From the NCBI RefSeq assembly GCF_022749495.1, contig NZ_CP094241.1:1674001-1738000 (forward strand): 64,000 nt of DNA, written 5' to 3'. Positions 42,955 through 52,570 of the stretch are shown piece after piece. A program made the position numbers and the translations under genes. This DNA comes from Neisseria macacae ATCC 33926 (lineage in GTDB: Bacteria > Pseudomonadota > Gammaproteobacteria > Burkholderiales > Neisseriaceae). A model generated the notes under the pieces. The model ran no database searches. It saw only the letters and a program-made list of their open reading frames with translations, and was not told where the DNA came from. How positions within the stretch are numbered: the stretch's first letter is position 1; every line of letters begins with the position of its first letter.

Positions 42955-44208
42955 CTATTTCGAACTGCTGCCGAACAAGCCTTTGAACCACAATACGATA
43001 TCATCCCACATCCGTCTGAACCAGCTGCCTTCTTCAACGGAATGGAGGGCGACGACGTTTTTCTCGGTAATGACTTTGCCGTCTTTGACGATTTTGAGTT
43101 TGCCCAAGGTTTGACCTTTGCGTATCGGGGCGATAACGGGCTGGACGGTTTCTAAAATCGGTTTGATGTTTTGTCCGGCATCGTGTGGAATCGTGATATA
43201 TACGTCTTCGAGGAAACCGACGTTCACCGATTTGCTGCTGCCTTTATAAACTTTGACCTTAGAAATGATTTCGCCGCCGTTGTAGAGTTTGGGCGTATCG
43301 AATGCCTGCAATGCCCAGTTGAGCAATTTGCCGCTTTCGGACGCGCGGGCTTCGGTGGAATCGGTACCGACAACGATGGAAACGATGCGTCTGCCGTTGC
43401 GTTTGCTGGAAGCGGCAAGGTTGTAGCCTGCGCTTTCGGTGTGTCCCGTCTTCAGACCGTCCACATTGGAATCGCGGTAGAGCAGGAGGTTGCGGTTTGG
43501 CTGTTCGACATTGTTGTATTTGAAGGATTTAATCGAAAATACGGGATAGTATTTCGGATAATCGTGTATCAGCGCGGCGGAGAGGATGGCTAAATCGCCG
43601 ACAGTGGAAACGTGGCCTTCGGCAGCCAATCCGGTCGGATTTTTAAAGTGGGTTTTGGTCATGCCCAAACGCTTGGCTTCGTCGTTCATTTGTTGGACGA
43701 ACGCATCCACCGAGCCGCCTCCCATGGCTTCGGCAAGCGTGGTGGCAGCATCGTTGCCGGATTGGACAATCATGCCTTTAATCAAATCGCTGACGCTGGC
43801 GGGAACTTTGGGACTGAGGAACATCCGCGAGCCTTCGATTTTCCAGCCCGCATCGGACACGGTCAGCATTTGGTCGGCGCGCAATGTGCCGTTTTCCAAA
43901 GCTTTGAACGCAAGATAGGCGGTCATCATTTTGGTCAGCGAAGCGGGTTCGATTTGGGTGTCGATATTGCCGGAGGCAAGCACTTGATGGCTTTGCAAAT
44001 CGGTAACGATGTAGGCGGCAGCGGCAATGGCAGGCGGCGCATCGGGGCTGTTGATGCTGGGCATCATGGCTTCGGGCTGGGATGCGGCGGCAGGCGCAGG
44101 CTCGGAAGCGGCAACAGCGGGGGCTGCGTTGTTTTTAGCCGCTTGCGGCGCGGCTTGCGCGGCGGCAATCATCATTGCCGCGATCAATACGGATAATGTT
44201 TTTTTCAT
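42955..44208 (-). CDS. D-alanyl-D-alanine carboxypeptidase (PBP5/6 type)
   Basis: 417 residues from ATG 44208 (MKKTLSVLIAAMMIAAAQA, a signal peptide); the longer ATG 44262 puts 18 odd residues before it. After an Ala/Pro linker come the S11 motifs: EPASLTKMM (SxxK), VQSGNDAATT (SxN) and DGLKTGHTE (KTG). A PBP5-type C-terminal beta domain follows, and the end (WFRRMWDDIVLWFKGLFG) is an amphipathic helix that anchors it to the membrane. It trims pentapeptides in periplasmic peptidoglycan. Confidence 0.92.
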   Translation of the reverse strand: MKKTLSVLIAAMMIAAAQAAPQAAKNNAAPAVAASEPAPAAASQPEAMMPSINSPDAPPAIAAAAYIVTDLQSHQVLASGNIDTQIEPASLTKMMTAYLAFKALENGTLRADQMLTVSDAGWKIEGSRMFLSPKVPASVSDLIKGMIVQSGNDAATTLAEAMGGGSVDAFVQQMNDEAKRLGMTKTHFKNPTGLAAEGHVSTVGDLAILSAALIHDYPKYYPVFSIKSFKYNNVEQPNRNLLLYRDSNVDGLKTGHTESAGYNLAASSKRNGRRIVSIVVGTDSTEARASESGKLLNWALQAFDTPKLYNGGEIISKVKVYKGSSKSVNVGFLEDVYITIPHDAGQNIKPILETVQPVIAPIRKGQTLGKLKIVKDGKVITEKNVVALHSVEEGSWFRRMWDDIVLWFKGLFGSSSK

Positions 44209-44423
44209 CGGGATGTGGTGCGGAAACAGAAATAAAAACAACCGCGTCGTGCGGTTTGGCACAAAAGGCAGTCATTATACCGCCGCAACTTCGCTTTGCT
44301 AAGATTTTTCTTGATTTCAGACGACCTCGAGGGTATGGTTTTACCTTTCCGCCGTTTTGTTGGCAAAGTTTGACGCGGGCGGCGGACACTCCTTTTGAAA
44401 ATAATCCTCCGGCACACAAAACC

Positions 44424-45950
44424 ATGAACAACCGCCCCTCTTATTCCGATTACCTCATCCGCATCCTGACCGCCTCCGTTTACGACGTTGCCGTCGAAAC
44501 GCCGCTCGAACCTGCAATCGGGCTGTCACGTCGTCTGAACAACAACGTCCTGCTCAAACGTGAAGACCTGCAACCCGTGTTTTCCTTCAAAATCCGCGGC
44601 GCGTACAACAAAATGGCGAAGCTGCCCAAAGAAGCGCTCGCCTGCGGCGTCATCGCCGCCAGCGCGGGCAACCACGCACAAGGTGTCGCCCTTTCGGCAC
44701 AGCGTTTGGGCTGCCGCGCCGTCATCGTCATGCCCGAAACCACGCCCAAAATCAAAATCGACGCCGTCAAAAGCCGCGGCGGAGAAGTCGTCCTCAAAGG
44801 CGTTTCCTACAACGATGCCTACGATTACGCGATGGAGTTGGCAGGAAAAGAAAAACTGACCTACATCGCCCCGTTTGACGACCCCGACGTGATTGCCGGT
44901 CAAGGCACGGTCGGTATGGAAATCGTGCGCCAGCGTCCCGACGACATCCACGCCATCTTCGTCCCCATCGGCGGCGGCGGACTGGCTGCGGGCGTTGCCG
45001 CATTCGTCAAACAAGTCCGCCCCAGCATCAAAGTCATCGGCGTGCAAACAAACGACTCCTGCTGCATGAAGCAATCCGTCGAAGCCGGAAAAGTCGTCAG
45101 CCTCAAAGACGTCGGCCTCTTCTCCGACGGTACCGCCGTCAAAGTCGTCGGCGAAGAAACCTTCCGCCTCTGCCGCGACCTCTTGGACGACATCATCACC
45201 GTCGATACTGACGCCATCTGCGGCGCCATCAAAGACATCTTCGACGACACCCGCAGCATCACCGAACCCGCAGGCGCGCTCGCCCTCGCCGGTCTGAAAA
45301 CCTACGCCGCCCGCAACCGCATCCAAAACCAAACCCTTATCGCCGTAACCAGCGGCGCCAACATGAATTTCCACCGCCTGCGCCACGTTTCCGAACGCAG
45401 CGAATTGGGTGAAGGCAACGAAGGCATTTTCGCCGTTACCATCCCCGAAGAGCGCGGCAGCTTCCTCAAATTCGTCAACCTGCTCGGCAGCCGCAACATC
45501 ACCGAGTTCAACTACCGCTACGGCGATGACCAAAAAGCCCACATCTTCGTCGGCCTGCAAACCGCAGGTTCCCAAGACCTCGCCGTCATCAGCCGCCAGC
45601 TGACCGAAGCCGGACTGCCCAATGTCGACCTGACCGACGACGAAATCTCCAAAATCCACATCCGCTACATGGTCGGCGGACGCACAACAAAAGTCGCCCA
45701 CGAACGCTTAATCAGCTTCGAGTTCCCCGAACGCCCCGGCGCACTCGCCCGCTTCCTCAACCATATGCAGGGCGGCTGGAACATTACCCTCTTCCACTAC
45801 CGCAACCACGGCGCCGACTACGGCCGCATCCTCGTCGGCATCGACGTCCCGCCCGGCGACAATCAAGCCTTCGAAAACTTCCTCGAAAGCCTCGGTTACA
45901 GCTATCAGGACGAAACCCAAAACGCCGCATACCGCCTGTTCCTTGCTTGA
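44424..45950 (+). CDS. ilvA: Threonine ammonia-lyase (threonine dehydratase), biosynthetic
   Basis: 508 residues from ATG 44424; the frame is open much further up but that part has no homology. PLP lysine in SFKIRGAYNKM, SAGNHAQGVALS, and the PLP phosphate loop PIGGGGLAAGV. From about residue 325 two ACT-like regulatory domains (ERGSFLKFVNLLG, ERPGALARFLNHM) bind isoleucine and valine. First step of isoleucine synthesis. Confidence 0.96.
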   Translation: MNNRPSYSDYLIRILTASVYDVAVETPLEPAIGLSRRLNNNVLLKREDLQPVFSFKIRGAYNKMAKLPKEALACGVIAASAGNHAQGVALSAQRLGCRAVIVMPETTPKIKIDAVKSRGGEVVLKGVSYNDAYDYAMELAGKEKLTYIAPFDDPDVIAGQGTVGMEIVRQRPDDIHAIFVPIGGGGLAAGVAAFVKQVRPSIKVIGVQTNDSCCMKQSVEAGKVVSLKDVGLFSDGTAVKVVGEETFRLCRDLLDDIITVDTDAICGAIKDIFDDTRSITEPAGALALAGLKTYAARNRIQNQTLIAVTSGANMNFHRLRHVSERSELGEGNEGIFAVTIPEERGSFLKFVNLLGSRNITEFNYRYGDDQKAHIFVGLQTAGSQDLAVISRQLTEAGLPNVDLTDDEISKIHIRYMVGGRTTKVAHERLISFEFPERPGALARFLNHMQGGWNITLFHYRNHGADYGRILVGIDVPPGDNQAFENFLESLGYSYQDETQNAAYRLFLA

Positions 45951-45968
45951 TTGGAAGGGAAATATAAT

Positions 45969-46008
45969 AAGGTCGTCTGAAAACTAGATATGGTTTTCAG
46001 ACGACCTT
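45969..46008. terminator. DUS hairpin after ilvA
   Basis: AAGGTCGTCTGAAAAC and GTTTTCAGACGACCTT around a 7-base loop. Confidence 0.78.
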
Positions 46009-46161
46009 AGCTTATAGGTAGAATAAAAAAATATTAGTTTATTGTTTTATAAAGATATTTATTTACTTAAATCTGCATATAACCCGCAAATAGAGCTTTA
46101 AACTATGCCAAGAGTCTCATGATTCTCGTTTTTTTATTAACTTAGGAGCTGATAGCTTATT

Positions 46162-46272
46162 ATGATTAAATTTTCATATACACACGGCAAAACAAATATA
46201 TCAATTGAAACATCAGTCTTTACCATTATGATGCTTATCAGTATGTTAAAAGAGTTATCTAATCACTTGTAA
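46162..46272 (+). CDS. Small ORF of 36 residues with own ribosome site and terminator
   Basis: ATG 46162 to TAA 46272, AGGAG about 12 bases upstream. MIKFSYTHGKTNISIETSVF, then TIMMLISMLKELSNHL: a beta-like start and a short hydrophobic helix. A non-DUS terminator follows at once. The rest of the 45951-46387 gap is AT-rich and shows no other gene. Could be a small protein or a leader. Confidence 0.4.
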   Translation: MIKFSYTHGKTNISIETSVFTIMMLISMLKELSNHL

Positions 46273-46281
46273 ACTTAAATT

Positions 46282-46311
46282 AACTCCCTCCTGCGATGGA
46301 GGGATTTTCTA
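46282..46311 (+). terminator. Terminator without DUS
   Basis: TCCCTCC-TGCGAT-GGAGGGA, then TTTT. Just after the 36-residue ORF. Confidence 0.6.
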
Positions 46312-46387
46312 TGATAGAAACAGCCTCCCTGCCGAATCCCGTATAATACCGACCACAAATTTTTACCGTTTCCCCAAAGGACAAATC

Positions 46388-47113
46388 ATGAGCAATTACA
46401 CCCGAACCTCGCGCGCTGCCGACAACCTGCGCGACATCAAAATCACCCCTCACTTCCTGCCGTACGCCGACGGTTCGTGCCTGATCGAATGCGGCAACAC
46501 CAAAGTTATCTGCACCGCTTCCATCGACGAAAATGTCCCGCCCTTCCTTCGCGGCAAGGGGCAGGGCTGGGTTACTGCCGAATACGGGATGCTGCCCGCT
46601 TCCACTGCCTCGCGTATGCGCCGTGAAGCTGCGGCGGGCAAACAGTCGGGGCGCACCCAAGAAATCCAGCGCCTGATCGGGCGCTCGCTGCGTGCCGTCG
46701 TGGATATGGAAAAACTGGGTGAACGCCAAATCCTGATTGACTGCGACGTGATTCAGGCTGACGGTGGAACGCGTACCGCATCCATTACTGGCGCGTTCGT
46801 CGCCCTGCAAATTGCGATCAACAAGCTGCTTTCAGACGACCTCATCAGCGAAAATCCCATCCGCGAAGCCGTTGCCGCCGTATCCGCAGGTGTGGTGAAC
46901 GGTGTGCCGCTTTTGGATTTGGATTACCCCGAAGATTCCGGTTGCGACAGCGACGTCAACATCGTTATGACCGCTTCGGGCAAAATCATCGAAATCCAAG
47001 GCACGGCGGAAGGCGCGCCGTTCAGCTTGGACGAATTGGGCAAACTGATTGCGCTGGCGCAGAAAGGCATTGCCGAGTTGACGGCGCACCAGAAAGCCGC
47101 CCTATCCTCTTAA
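46388..47113 (+). CDS. rph: Ribonuclease PH
   Basis: 241 residues, normal length. It is a phosphate-dependent 3' exonuclease that trims tRNA. Signature: GSCLIECGNTKVICTASID, GWVTAEYGMLPASTASRM, RTQEIQRLIGRSLRA and CDVIQADGGTRTASITGA. The start has AAAGGAC upstream. An uptake sequence is inside the gene (about 46830). A long hairpin follows. Confidence 0.97.
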   Translation: MSNYTRTSRAADNLRDIKITPHFLPYADGSCLIECGNTKVICTASIDENVPPFLRGKGQGWVTAEYGMLPASTASRMRREAAAGKQSGRTQEIQRLIGRSLRAVVDMEKLGERQILIDCDVIQADGGTRTASITGAFVALQIAINKLLSDDLISENPIREAVAAVSAGVVNGVPLLDLDYPEDSGCDSDVNIVMTASGKIIEIQGTAEGAPFSLDELGKLIALAQKGIAELTAHQKAALSS

Positions 47114-47169
47114 GTAAAAATCATCTAATTTATTGAAATAAAAGATTATTCTTAAAAACCAACCTTATT

Positions 47170-47244
47170 AAAAGCAGATTCAAGGTAAAACCCGTCAAGG
47201 TTTAAACACCTTACGGGCATCTTTACCCCGAATCTGCTTTTTTT
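47170..47244 (+). terminator. Large nested hairpin after rph
   Basis: AAAAGCAGATTC pairs with GAATCTGCTTTT; inside, AAGGTAAA with TTTACC and CCCGT-AAGGT with ACCTT-ACGGG make further stems, then TTTTT. More structure than a simple terminator needs. The rest of 47245-47531 holds no gene that I can see. Confidence 0.65.
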
Positions 47245-47531
47245 CATCTTAAATCAATTCATTGCTTGAAATTGAGTGTCGAAACAAGGGCAATCAGCAT
47301 GCCCTGCCCAACCTGCTTTTTATCTCTGAAAATTTAAAAAAAGCCTGCTTATCCAATACGATATTTATGACAAAAGATTTCAAAATCCGCCCCAAGCTCT
47401 GACGAGCGGTTCTAAAACAAGATTAGCGTTAGTTGTATAAATTCAAACACTTATTTAAAATATATGGTTCGCTTCGACTTGCTAAACCTATATTCGGGGC
47501 ATCTGAATAATAAAAATTTCAAGGAACACTT

Positions 47532-48968
47532 ATGCCGTTGCTGTCGATTGAATTCGCGGTATTTTTTATTGCTTTTTTGCCTATTTATTGGGCATTTGTC
47601 CGTATGCCGTCGGTGCAGAATGTTTTGCTTCTGCTGGCGGGGATGGGCTGGCTGTATCACTTGAATCCCATCTTTGCCGCCATAATTACCTGCTATTCGT
47701 CCTGCGTGCATTTGCTCGGCCTGTTGATGTCGTCTGAAAACGAAAACGTACGGAAATTCTGGCTGGGCTTCGGCGTAGCGACTGCTTTGGCAGTATTGTG
47801 TTTCTTCAAATATTTCGACTTTTTCCGCCCGTTTATCCGCCAATACACGGGACAGAGCGAAATTGTCGATATCTTGATGCCTTTGGGGCTGTCTTATTAC
47901 ACATTTCAATCTTTGGCTTATTTGGTGTACTGCTGCCGTCACCCGATGGGCGACCGGTTTGCGTGGCATGAGTTGCTGCTGCATTTGAGCTTTTTCCCGA
48001 CGATTACTTCCGGGCCGATTATCCGTGCGGCGGCGTTTAAAAGCATAGACGGCGAACAGGCGGGGGCTTTGGAACAGATTCGGACCGCCGAACCGCGCGC
48101 ATTGGTGCGCCCTGCGCTGGCGGTGTGCTTGATTTTGCTGGGCATTGCTAAAAAATGGTGGCTGGCGGGTGCGCTGGGAGACGGCTGGGTATCGCCCGTT
48201 TTCGAGAATCCCGCCCAATTTGACGGCTGGGGTGTGTTGTCGGGGGTGTACGGCTATACTTTCCAGCTTTTCTTCGATTTTTCAGGCTATTCGGATTTGG
48301 TAATTGGGATGGCGATGCTGCTCGGTTTCCGCCTGCCGAAAAACTTTGCCGCTCCGCTGCGCGCATTCAATATCCGCGACTTCTGGAACCGTTGGCACAT
48401 CAGCCTTTCCACTTGGATACGCGACTATATTTATATTCCTTTGGGCGGCAACAAACACGGCTTCGTCCTGACGCAGTTCAACTTGCTGCTGGCGATGGTG
48501 TTGTCGGGCGTTTGGCACGGCTACGGCTGGAATTTCCTGCTGTGGGGCGCGCTGCACGGCGTGGCATTAATTTTGCTTAACTGCAGCGACAAAATCTTCG
48601 GTCGGGACGGCTCACGTCGTCTGAAAATCTTGCGTCCGCTTGCCTGGTTCGTCACTTTCCATTTCGTCTGCTTCACTTTCGTCGTGTTCAACACCGGCAG
48701 CCTCGCCGATACGCAGATGGTGTTTGATGCATTATTCGCCAACGAAGCAGGTTGGGCCGCGCCGAAACAGGCGGATGTCTTGCTGCTTGCCGCGTTTGGC
48801 CTGATGATTTTGCTCTACCCGTATTTGCTTCGCCTGTTTGACGGCGCAGTAGCGACGTTGGAAAAAATGCCGATATGGCTGTGGTTTATACCGCTGACGC
48901 TGGTGTTGGTGTTGATTATCGTATTGGCGCCGTCGGGTATTCCGGGCTTTATTTACGCCGATTTTTAA
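47532..48968 (+). CDS. pacA: MBOAT acetyltransferase for peptidoglycan O-acetylation
   Basis: 478 residues, a polytopic inner-membrane O-acyltransferase (AlgI/PatA family). Conserved RDFWNRWHISLSTWIRDYIY and SGVWHGYGWNFLLWG with the catalytic His. It moves acetyl groups across the membrane for transfer to MurNAc. The start ATG follows AAGGAACACTT. First of three linked genes with pacB (15 bp gap) and ape1. Confidence 0.88.
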   Translation: MPLLSIEFAVFFIAFLPIYWAFVRMPSVQNVLLLLAGMGWLYHLNPIFAAIITCYSSCVHLLGLLMSSENENVRKFWLGFGVATALAVLCFFKYFDFFRPFIRQYTGQSEIVDILMPLGLSYYTFQSLAYLVYCCRHPMGDRFAWHELLLHLSFFPTITSGPIIRAAAFKSIDGEQAGALEQIRTAEPRALVRPALAVCLILLGIAKKWWLAGALGDGWVSPVFENPAQFDGWGVLSGVYGYTFQLFFDFSGYSDLVIGMAMLLGFRLPKNFAAPLRAFNIRDFWNRWHISLSTWIRDYIYIPLGGNKHGFVLTQFNLLLAMVLSGVWHGYGWNFLLWGALHGVALILLNCSDKIFGRDGSRRLKILRPLAWFVTFHFVCFTFVVFNTGSLADTQMVFDALFANEAGWAAPKQADVLLLAAFGLMILLYPYLLRLFDGAVATLEKMPIWLWFIPLTLVLVLIIVLAPSGIPGFIYADF

Positions 48969-48983
48969 AAGGACAATCAGAAT

Positions 48984-50060
48984 ATGAAACGCTTTATTTC
49001 CCTGCTTGCCTCCCTTTTGGTTTGCGCCTTTGGCGCGGCGTGGTTCAGTCAAGATTCCATTAATGCCTATTGGCAGCAAACCTATCATCAGGCTTCTCCG
49101 TTGGAGCCTTTGTCCGAATACGAATGGTGGCGCACGGGCGCGAAGCTGCAACAAGACGCATACGCCTTTTCAGACGACCTCAAAGCACGTTTGGCAGGAC
49201 AGCCTGTGATTGCCGAACCGGAACCTCAAATCGCTGAAAACGACGGGTCGTCTGAACAAAATGCGCAGCTTAATGCGTCCGAACCGCACGAAAAAAACCG
49301 TCCCGCCGACGGACGCCAACCTCAAACGGCACAAAACGGCGGACAACCCGAAGCACATCGTCTCCCCATTACCCCGCCCGCCAATATCGTTCTCGGACAA
49401 GGCGACAAAGTCTTTTTTGCCGGCGACTCGATGATGCAGGGCGTTGCACCTTTTGTAGAAAGAAGCCTGAAAAAACAATACGGTATCCAGTCGGTGAACC
49501 TAAGTAAGCAAAGTACCGGATTGTCCTATCCCAAGTTTTTCGACTGGCCGAACACCATTGAGCAAACGCTAAAACAACAAACCGACATCCGCCTTCTGGT
49601 CGTCTTCCTCGGTCCCAACGACCCGTGGGACTTCCCGAAAGGCAAAAAATACCTGAAATTCGCCTCGCCAGAATGGTCGGAAGAATACCTCAGCCGCGTC
49701 AACCGCATCTTGGCCGCCGCCGAACAACACCATGTGCAAGTCATTTGGATGGGCATCCCTTATATGAAACAGGCAAAACTTAACAAGCAAATGCGATATC
49801 TCGACAAACTTTTAGCAGACGAGATCAGTCCAAAAGCCCTGTGGATACCGACCGACAAACTCCTCAGCAACGGCTCGGACACCTACGCCGACTCTGTCAA
49901 CATCAATGGAAAAATCATCCGCTACCGCAGCAAAGACGGCATCCACTTCTCTGCTGAAGGACAAAAACTGCTCGCGGATAAAATCATGGAAAAAATCGTT
50001 TTTCAGACGACCCCTGAAATGAACGGCGAAGAACGCACGGAACAATTATCCGCACGTTAA
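48984..50060 (+). CDS. pacB: Peptidoglycan O-acetyltransferase, SGNH type
   Basis: 358 residues. Signal anchor (RFISLLASLLVCAFGAAWF), a low-complexity linker (about 55-130, Glu/Gln/Asn/Pro-rich), then an SGNH domain: KVFFAGDSMMQGVAP (active Ser), VFLGPNDPWD and DGIHFSAEGQ (Asp-His). Works in the periplasm with PacA. Uptake sequences flank the linker in frame (49168 and 49246), so the linker may have been shuffled. Start ATG after AAAAGGACAATC. Confidence 0.88.
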   Translation: MKRFISLLASLLVCAFGAAWFSQDSINAYWQQTYHQASPLEPLSEYEWWRTGAKLQQDAYAFSDDLKARLAGQPVIAEPEPQIAENDGSSEQNAQLNASEPHEKNRPADGRQPQTAQNGGQPEAHRLPITPPANIVLGQGDKVFFAGDSMMQGVAPFVERSLKKQYGIQSVNLSKQSTGLSYPKFFDWPNTIEQTLKQQTDIRLLVVFLGPNDPWDFPKGKKYLKFASPEWSEEYLSRVNRILAAAEQHHVQVIWMGIPYMKQAKLNKQMRYLDKLLADEISPKALWIPTDKLLSNGSDTYADSVNINGKIIRYRSKDGIHFSAEGQKLLADKIMEKIVFQTTPEMNGEERTEQLSAR

Positions 50061-50173
50061 GCCCGTATCGGCAGCAAAAGGACGGCGTTTTGTTTATCCA
50101 ATGCCGTCTTTTTCGTTACAATAGCCATCCGCCGCGTCAAAAGACGTCGTCTGAAACCACACACAGGAAACTC

Positions 50174-51283
50174 ATGAACATCAAAACCCTGTCCGTATCC
50201 CTTACCGCATTGTGCCTATCTGCCGCCGCCCCCGCCGCCGATATGCTACTGGAAAACTACGGCAGCAGCCGTCCCACCTGGCTCTCCAAGCTCAAAAAAC
50301 TCGACCGCAGCTCGGACGGCAAATTCCGCATCCTTCAAATTGGCGATTCACACACCGCCGGCGACCTTTTCACCGAACAACTGCGCCTGCGCCTCCAGCA
50401 AAAATGGGGCGACGGCGGCATAGGCTGGGTTTACCCCTCTACCGTCAAAGGACAGCGCAGCGCAGCCGTCCGCTATGACGGCTCGTGGCAAACCGTCAGC
50501 AGCCGCAGCGTTTCAGACGACTTCCCCTTAGGCGGCATCATCGCCAAAGCCAACGGCAGCAGCGTTACCATCAGCGCCAAAGACGGAAGCAGCGGCGAGA
50601 GGCAGATTTCCGTTTTCGCCAAACCCGTCCTGCCCGAGCAAACCCTGTCATTCAACGGACGCGAAGTTCCCGCCGGAAGCAGCGGCTGGCAAATCATCCG
50701 CAGCAACAGCCGCCTGCCCCTGACCCTCAGCAGCTCTATGCCTTGGGACATCGGCTACATCAATATCGAAAATCCCGGACGCGGCGTAACCGTTTCCGCA
50801 CTCGGCATCAACGGCGCGCAACTGACCCACTGGTCCAAATGGCGTCCCTCTTGGCAGGATGACCTTGCCCAAACCCGCGCCGACCTCGTTATCATCGCCT
50901 ACGGCACCAACGAAGCCTTCGCCCGCGATTTGGACATCACTGCCACCGAACAAAGCTGGCGCAGCTACATCCGCCAAATCAAACAAAGCCTGCCCGACGC
51001 GGGCATCCTGATTCTCGGTGCACCCGAATCCCTTAAAAGCACCTCAGGAAGCTGCGGCACACGCCCCGCCACTTTAAGCAGCATCCAACAAATGCAGCAG
51101 CGCGTAGCCCGCGAAGAAAAAATCATGTATTGGTCGTGGCAGAACGCGATGGGCGGCGAATGCAGCATGAAAAGCTGGATGAGCCAAGGGCTTGCCGCCA
51201 AAGACGGCGTCCACTTCTCAGGCAAAGGCTACCGCCAAGCCGCCGACCACCTTGCCGACAGCTTGATACAAATGGCAGATTAA
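50174..51283 (+). CDS. ape1: O-acetylpeptidoglycan esterase
   Basis: 369 residues from ATG 50174 (after CAGGAAA); upstream in-frame codons to 50090 cross the DUS. Signal peptide (MNIKTLSVSLTALCLSAAAPA). SGNH motifs: ILQIGDSHTAGD (Ser), VIIAYGTNEA and DGVHFSGKGY. It removes the acetyl groups added by PacA/PacB and so controls lytic enzymes. Position behind pacA-pacB matches other Neisseria. Confidence 0.9.
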   Translation: MNIKTLSVSLTALCLSAAAPAADMLLENYGSSRPTWLSKLKKLDRSSDGKFRILQIGDSHTAGDLFTEQLRLRLQQKWGDGGIGWVYPSTVKGQRSAAVRYDGSWQTVSSRSVSDDFPLGGIIAKANGSSVTISAKDGSSGERQISVFAKPVLPEQTLSFNGREVPAGSSGWQIIRSNSRLPLTLSSSMPWDIGYINIENPGRGVTVSALGINGAQLTHWSKWRPSWQDDLAQTRADLVIIAYGTNEAFARDLDITATEQSWRSYIRQIKQSLPDAGILILGAPESLKSTSGSCGTRPATLSSIQQMQQRVAREEKIMYWSWQNAMGGECSMKSWMSQGLAAKDGVHFSGKGYRQAADHLADSLIQMAD

Positions 51284-51302
51284 TCAATAACGAATTAATC
51301 AA

Positions 51303-51340
51303 AAAAGGTCGTCTGAAAATTTTCAGATGACCTTTTTTTG
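51303..51340. terminator. DUS hairpin, one arm mutated, between convergent genes
   Basis: AAAAAGGTCGTCTGAAAA and TTTTCAGATGACCTTTTT: the right arm has one change (GATGACC) that leaves a G-T pair. Confidence 0.75.
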
Positions 51341-51468
51341 ATGACGGCACTTTTCTATCTTTTCTTGAAGACGGTCTATCCGCCTCAACTGCTTATCGAA
51401 CGGTTTTGCAGCGTTTCAGCCCGTTCCCGATAATCAGTATCGAATTTCCGTTTTCAGACGACCTTCGC

Positions 51469-52503
51469 TTACTCTTTGGCAAATTGCTGCGTAAAGCGGA
51501 CAAATTCTTCTTTTTTCGCTTTTGCCTTGCCTGAATCGATGGCTGCTTCGGCGGCTTTGACACCGTCCGACAACGAAGGCACGACATTGCCGGCATAGAG
51601 CGCGGCGGCGGCGTTGAGCAGGACGATGTCGCGTGCCGCGCCATGTTTGCCGCTCAACACTTCATCCATTTTTTCCAAAGACTCTTGCGCGTTGACGACT
51701 TTGATTTCGTCCAAATCGCGGCGGATTTCAATGCCGAAATCTGCAGGGCTGATGTCGTATTCGCGGATTTCTCCGTCTTTCAGCTCGGCAACGCGGGTTT
51801 TGCCCGTCAGCGTGATTTCGTCCAAACCGCCTTCGCCGCACACGACCAAAACGTGTTTGGAACCAAGCTGTTTCAATACGCGCGACAGGATGCCGCATAA
51901 ATCAATGTGGAACACGCCCAAGAGCTGGTTTGGCGCGCCGGCAGGGTTGGTCAGCGGGCCCAAGATATTGAAAATGCTTCTAAACCCGAGCGAACGGCGC
52001 ACGGGCGCGACGTGGCGCATCGCGCTGTGGTGGTTTTGGGCAAACATAAAACCCAAGCCTGTTTGACGGATGCTTTCGGCGACTTGTTCCGGCGTAATGT
52101 TCAACACCGCGCCCATCTGCTCCATCACGTCTGCCGCGCCGCTGGACGAAGAAACAGAGCGCCCGCCGTGTTTGGCGACTTTCGCGCCTGCCGCAGCAGC
52201 GACAAACATCGAAGTCGTGGAAATATTGAAGGTTTTTGCACCGTCTCCGCCCGTGCCGACAATATCGACGAGGTCGTCTGAATTTTCCAGCGGCACTTTG
52301 GCGGCAAATTCGCGCATGACGGCGGCGGCGGCGGTGATTTCCGATACGGTTTCGACTTTAATCCGCAATCCGGTCAAGATGGCGGCGATTTGTTCGGGCG
52401 GCACCTGCCCGCTCATAATCTGGCGCATCAGGTCGGTCATTTCGTCGTAAAACAATTCGTTGTTGCTGATTAATCGTTCGATGGCTTGTTGCGGTGTAAT
52501 CAT
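51469..52503 (-). CDS. trpD: Anthranilate phosphoribosyltransferase
   Basis: 344 residues. GTGGDGAKTFNISTTSMFVA (PRPP loop), KHGGRSVSSSSGAADVMEQM and NILGPLTNPAGA. It joins anthranilate to PRPP in tryptophan synthesis. It lies 67 bp after trpG on the same strand, with a DUS hairpin between. An uptake sequence is in the coding part (about 52270). Confidence 0.96.
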   Translation of the reverse strand: MITPQQAIERLISNNELFYDEMTDLMRQIMSGQVPPEQIAAILTGLRIKVETVSEITAAAAVMREFAAKVPLENSDDLVDIVGTGGDGAKTFNISTTSMFVAAAAGAKVAKHGGRSVSSSSGAADVMEQMGAVLNITPEQVAESIRQTGLGFMFAQNHHSAMRHVAPVRRSLGFRSIFNILGPLTNPAGAPNQLLGVFHIDLCGILSRVLKQLGSKHVLVVCGEGGLDEITLTGKTRVAELKDGEIREYDISPADFGIEIRRDLDEIKVVNAQESLEKMDEVLSGKHGAARDIVLLNAAAALYAGNVVPSLSDGVKAAEAAIDSGKAKAKKEEFVRFTQQFAKE

Positions 52504-52535
52504 GGTTCAATCCTTTTTACGGGTATTTTTACGTC

Positions 52536-52567
52536 AAACGTCGTCTGAAAGTTTTCAGACGACGTTT
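52536..52567. terminator. Inverted pair with variant ACGTCGTCTGAA between trpG and trpD
   Basis: AAACGTCGTCTGAAA and TTTCAGACGACGTTT. The changed second base on both arms keeps pairing. May weaken trpD expression relative to trpG. Confidence 0.6.
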
Positions 52568-52570
52568 GGT

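Noticed and set aside
44526..45701. 391-residue minus-strand frame
   Set aside because: Antisense shadow of ilvA with low-complexity Asp/Gly/Val content.
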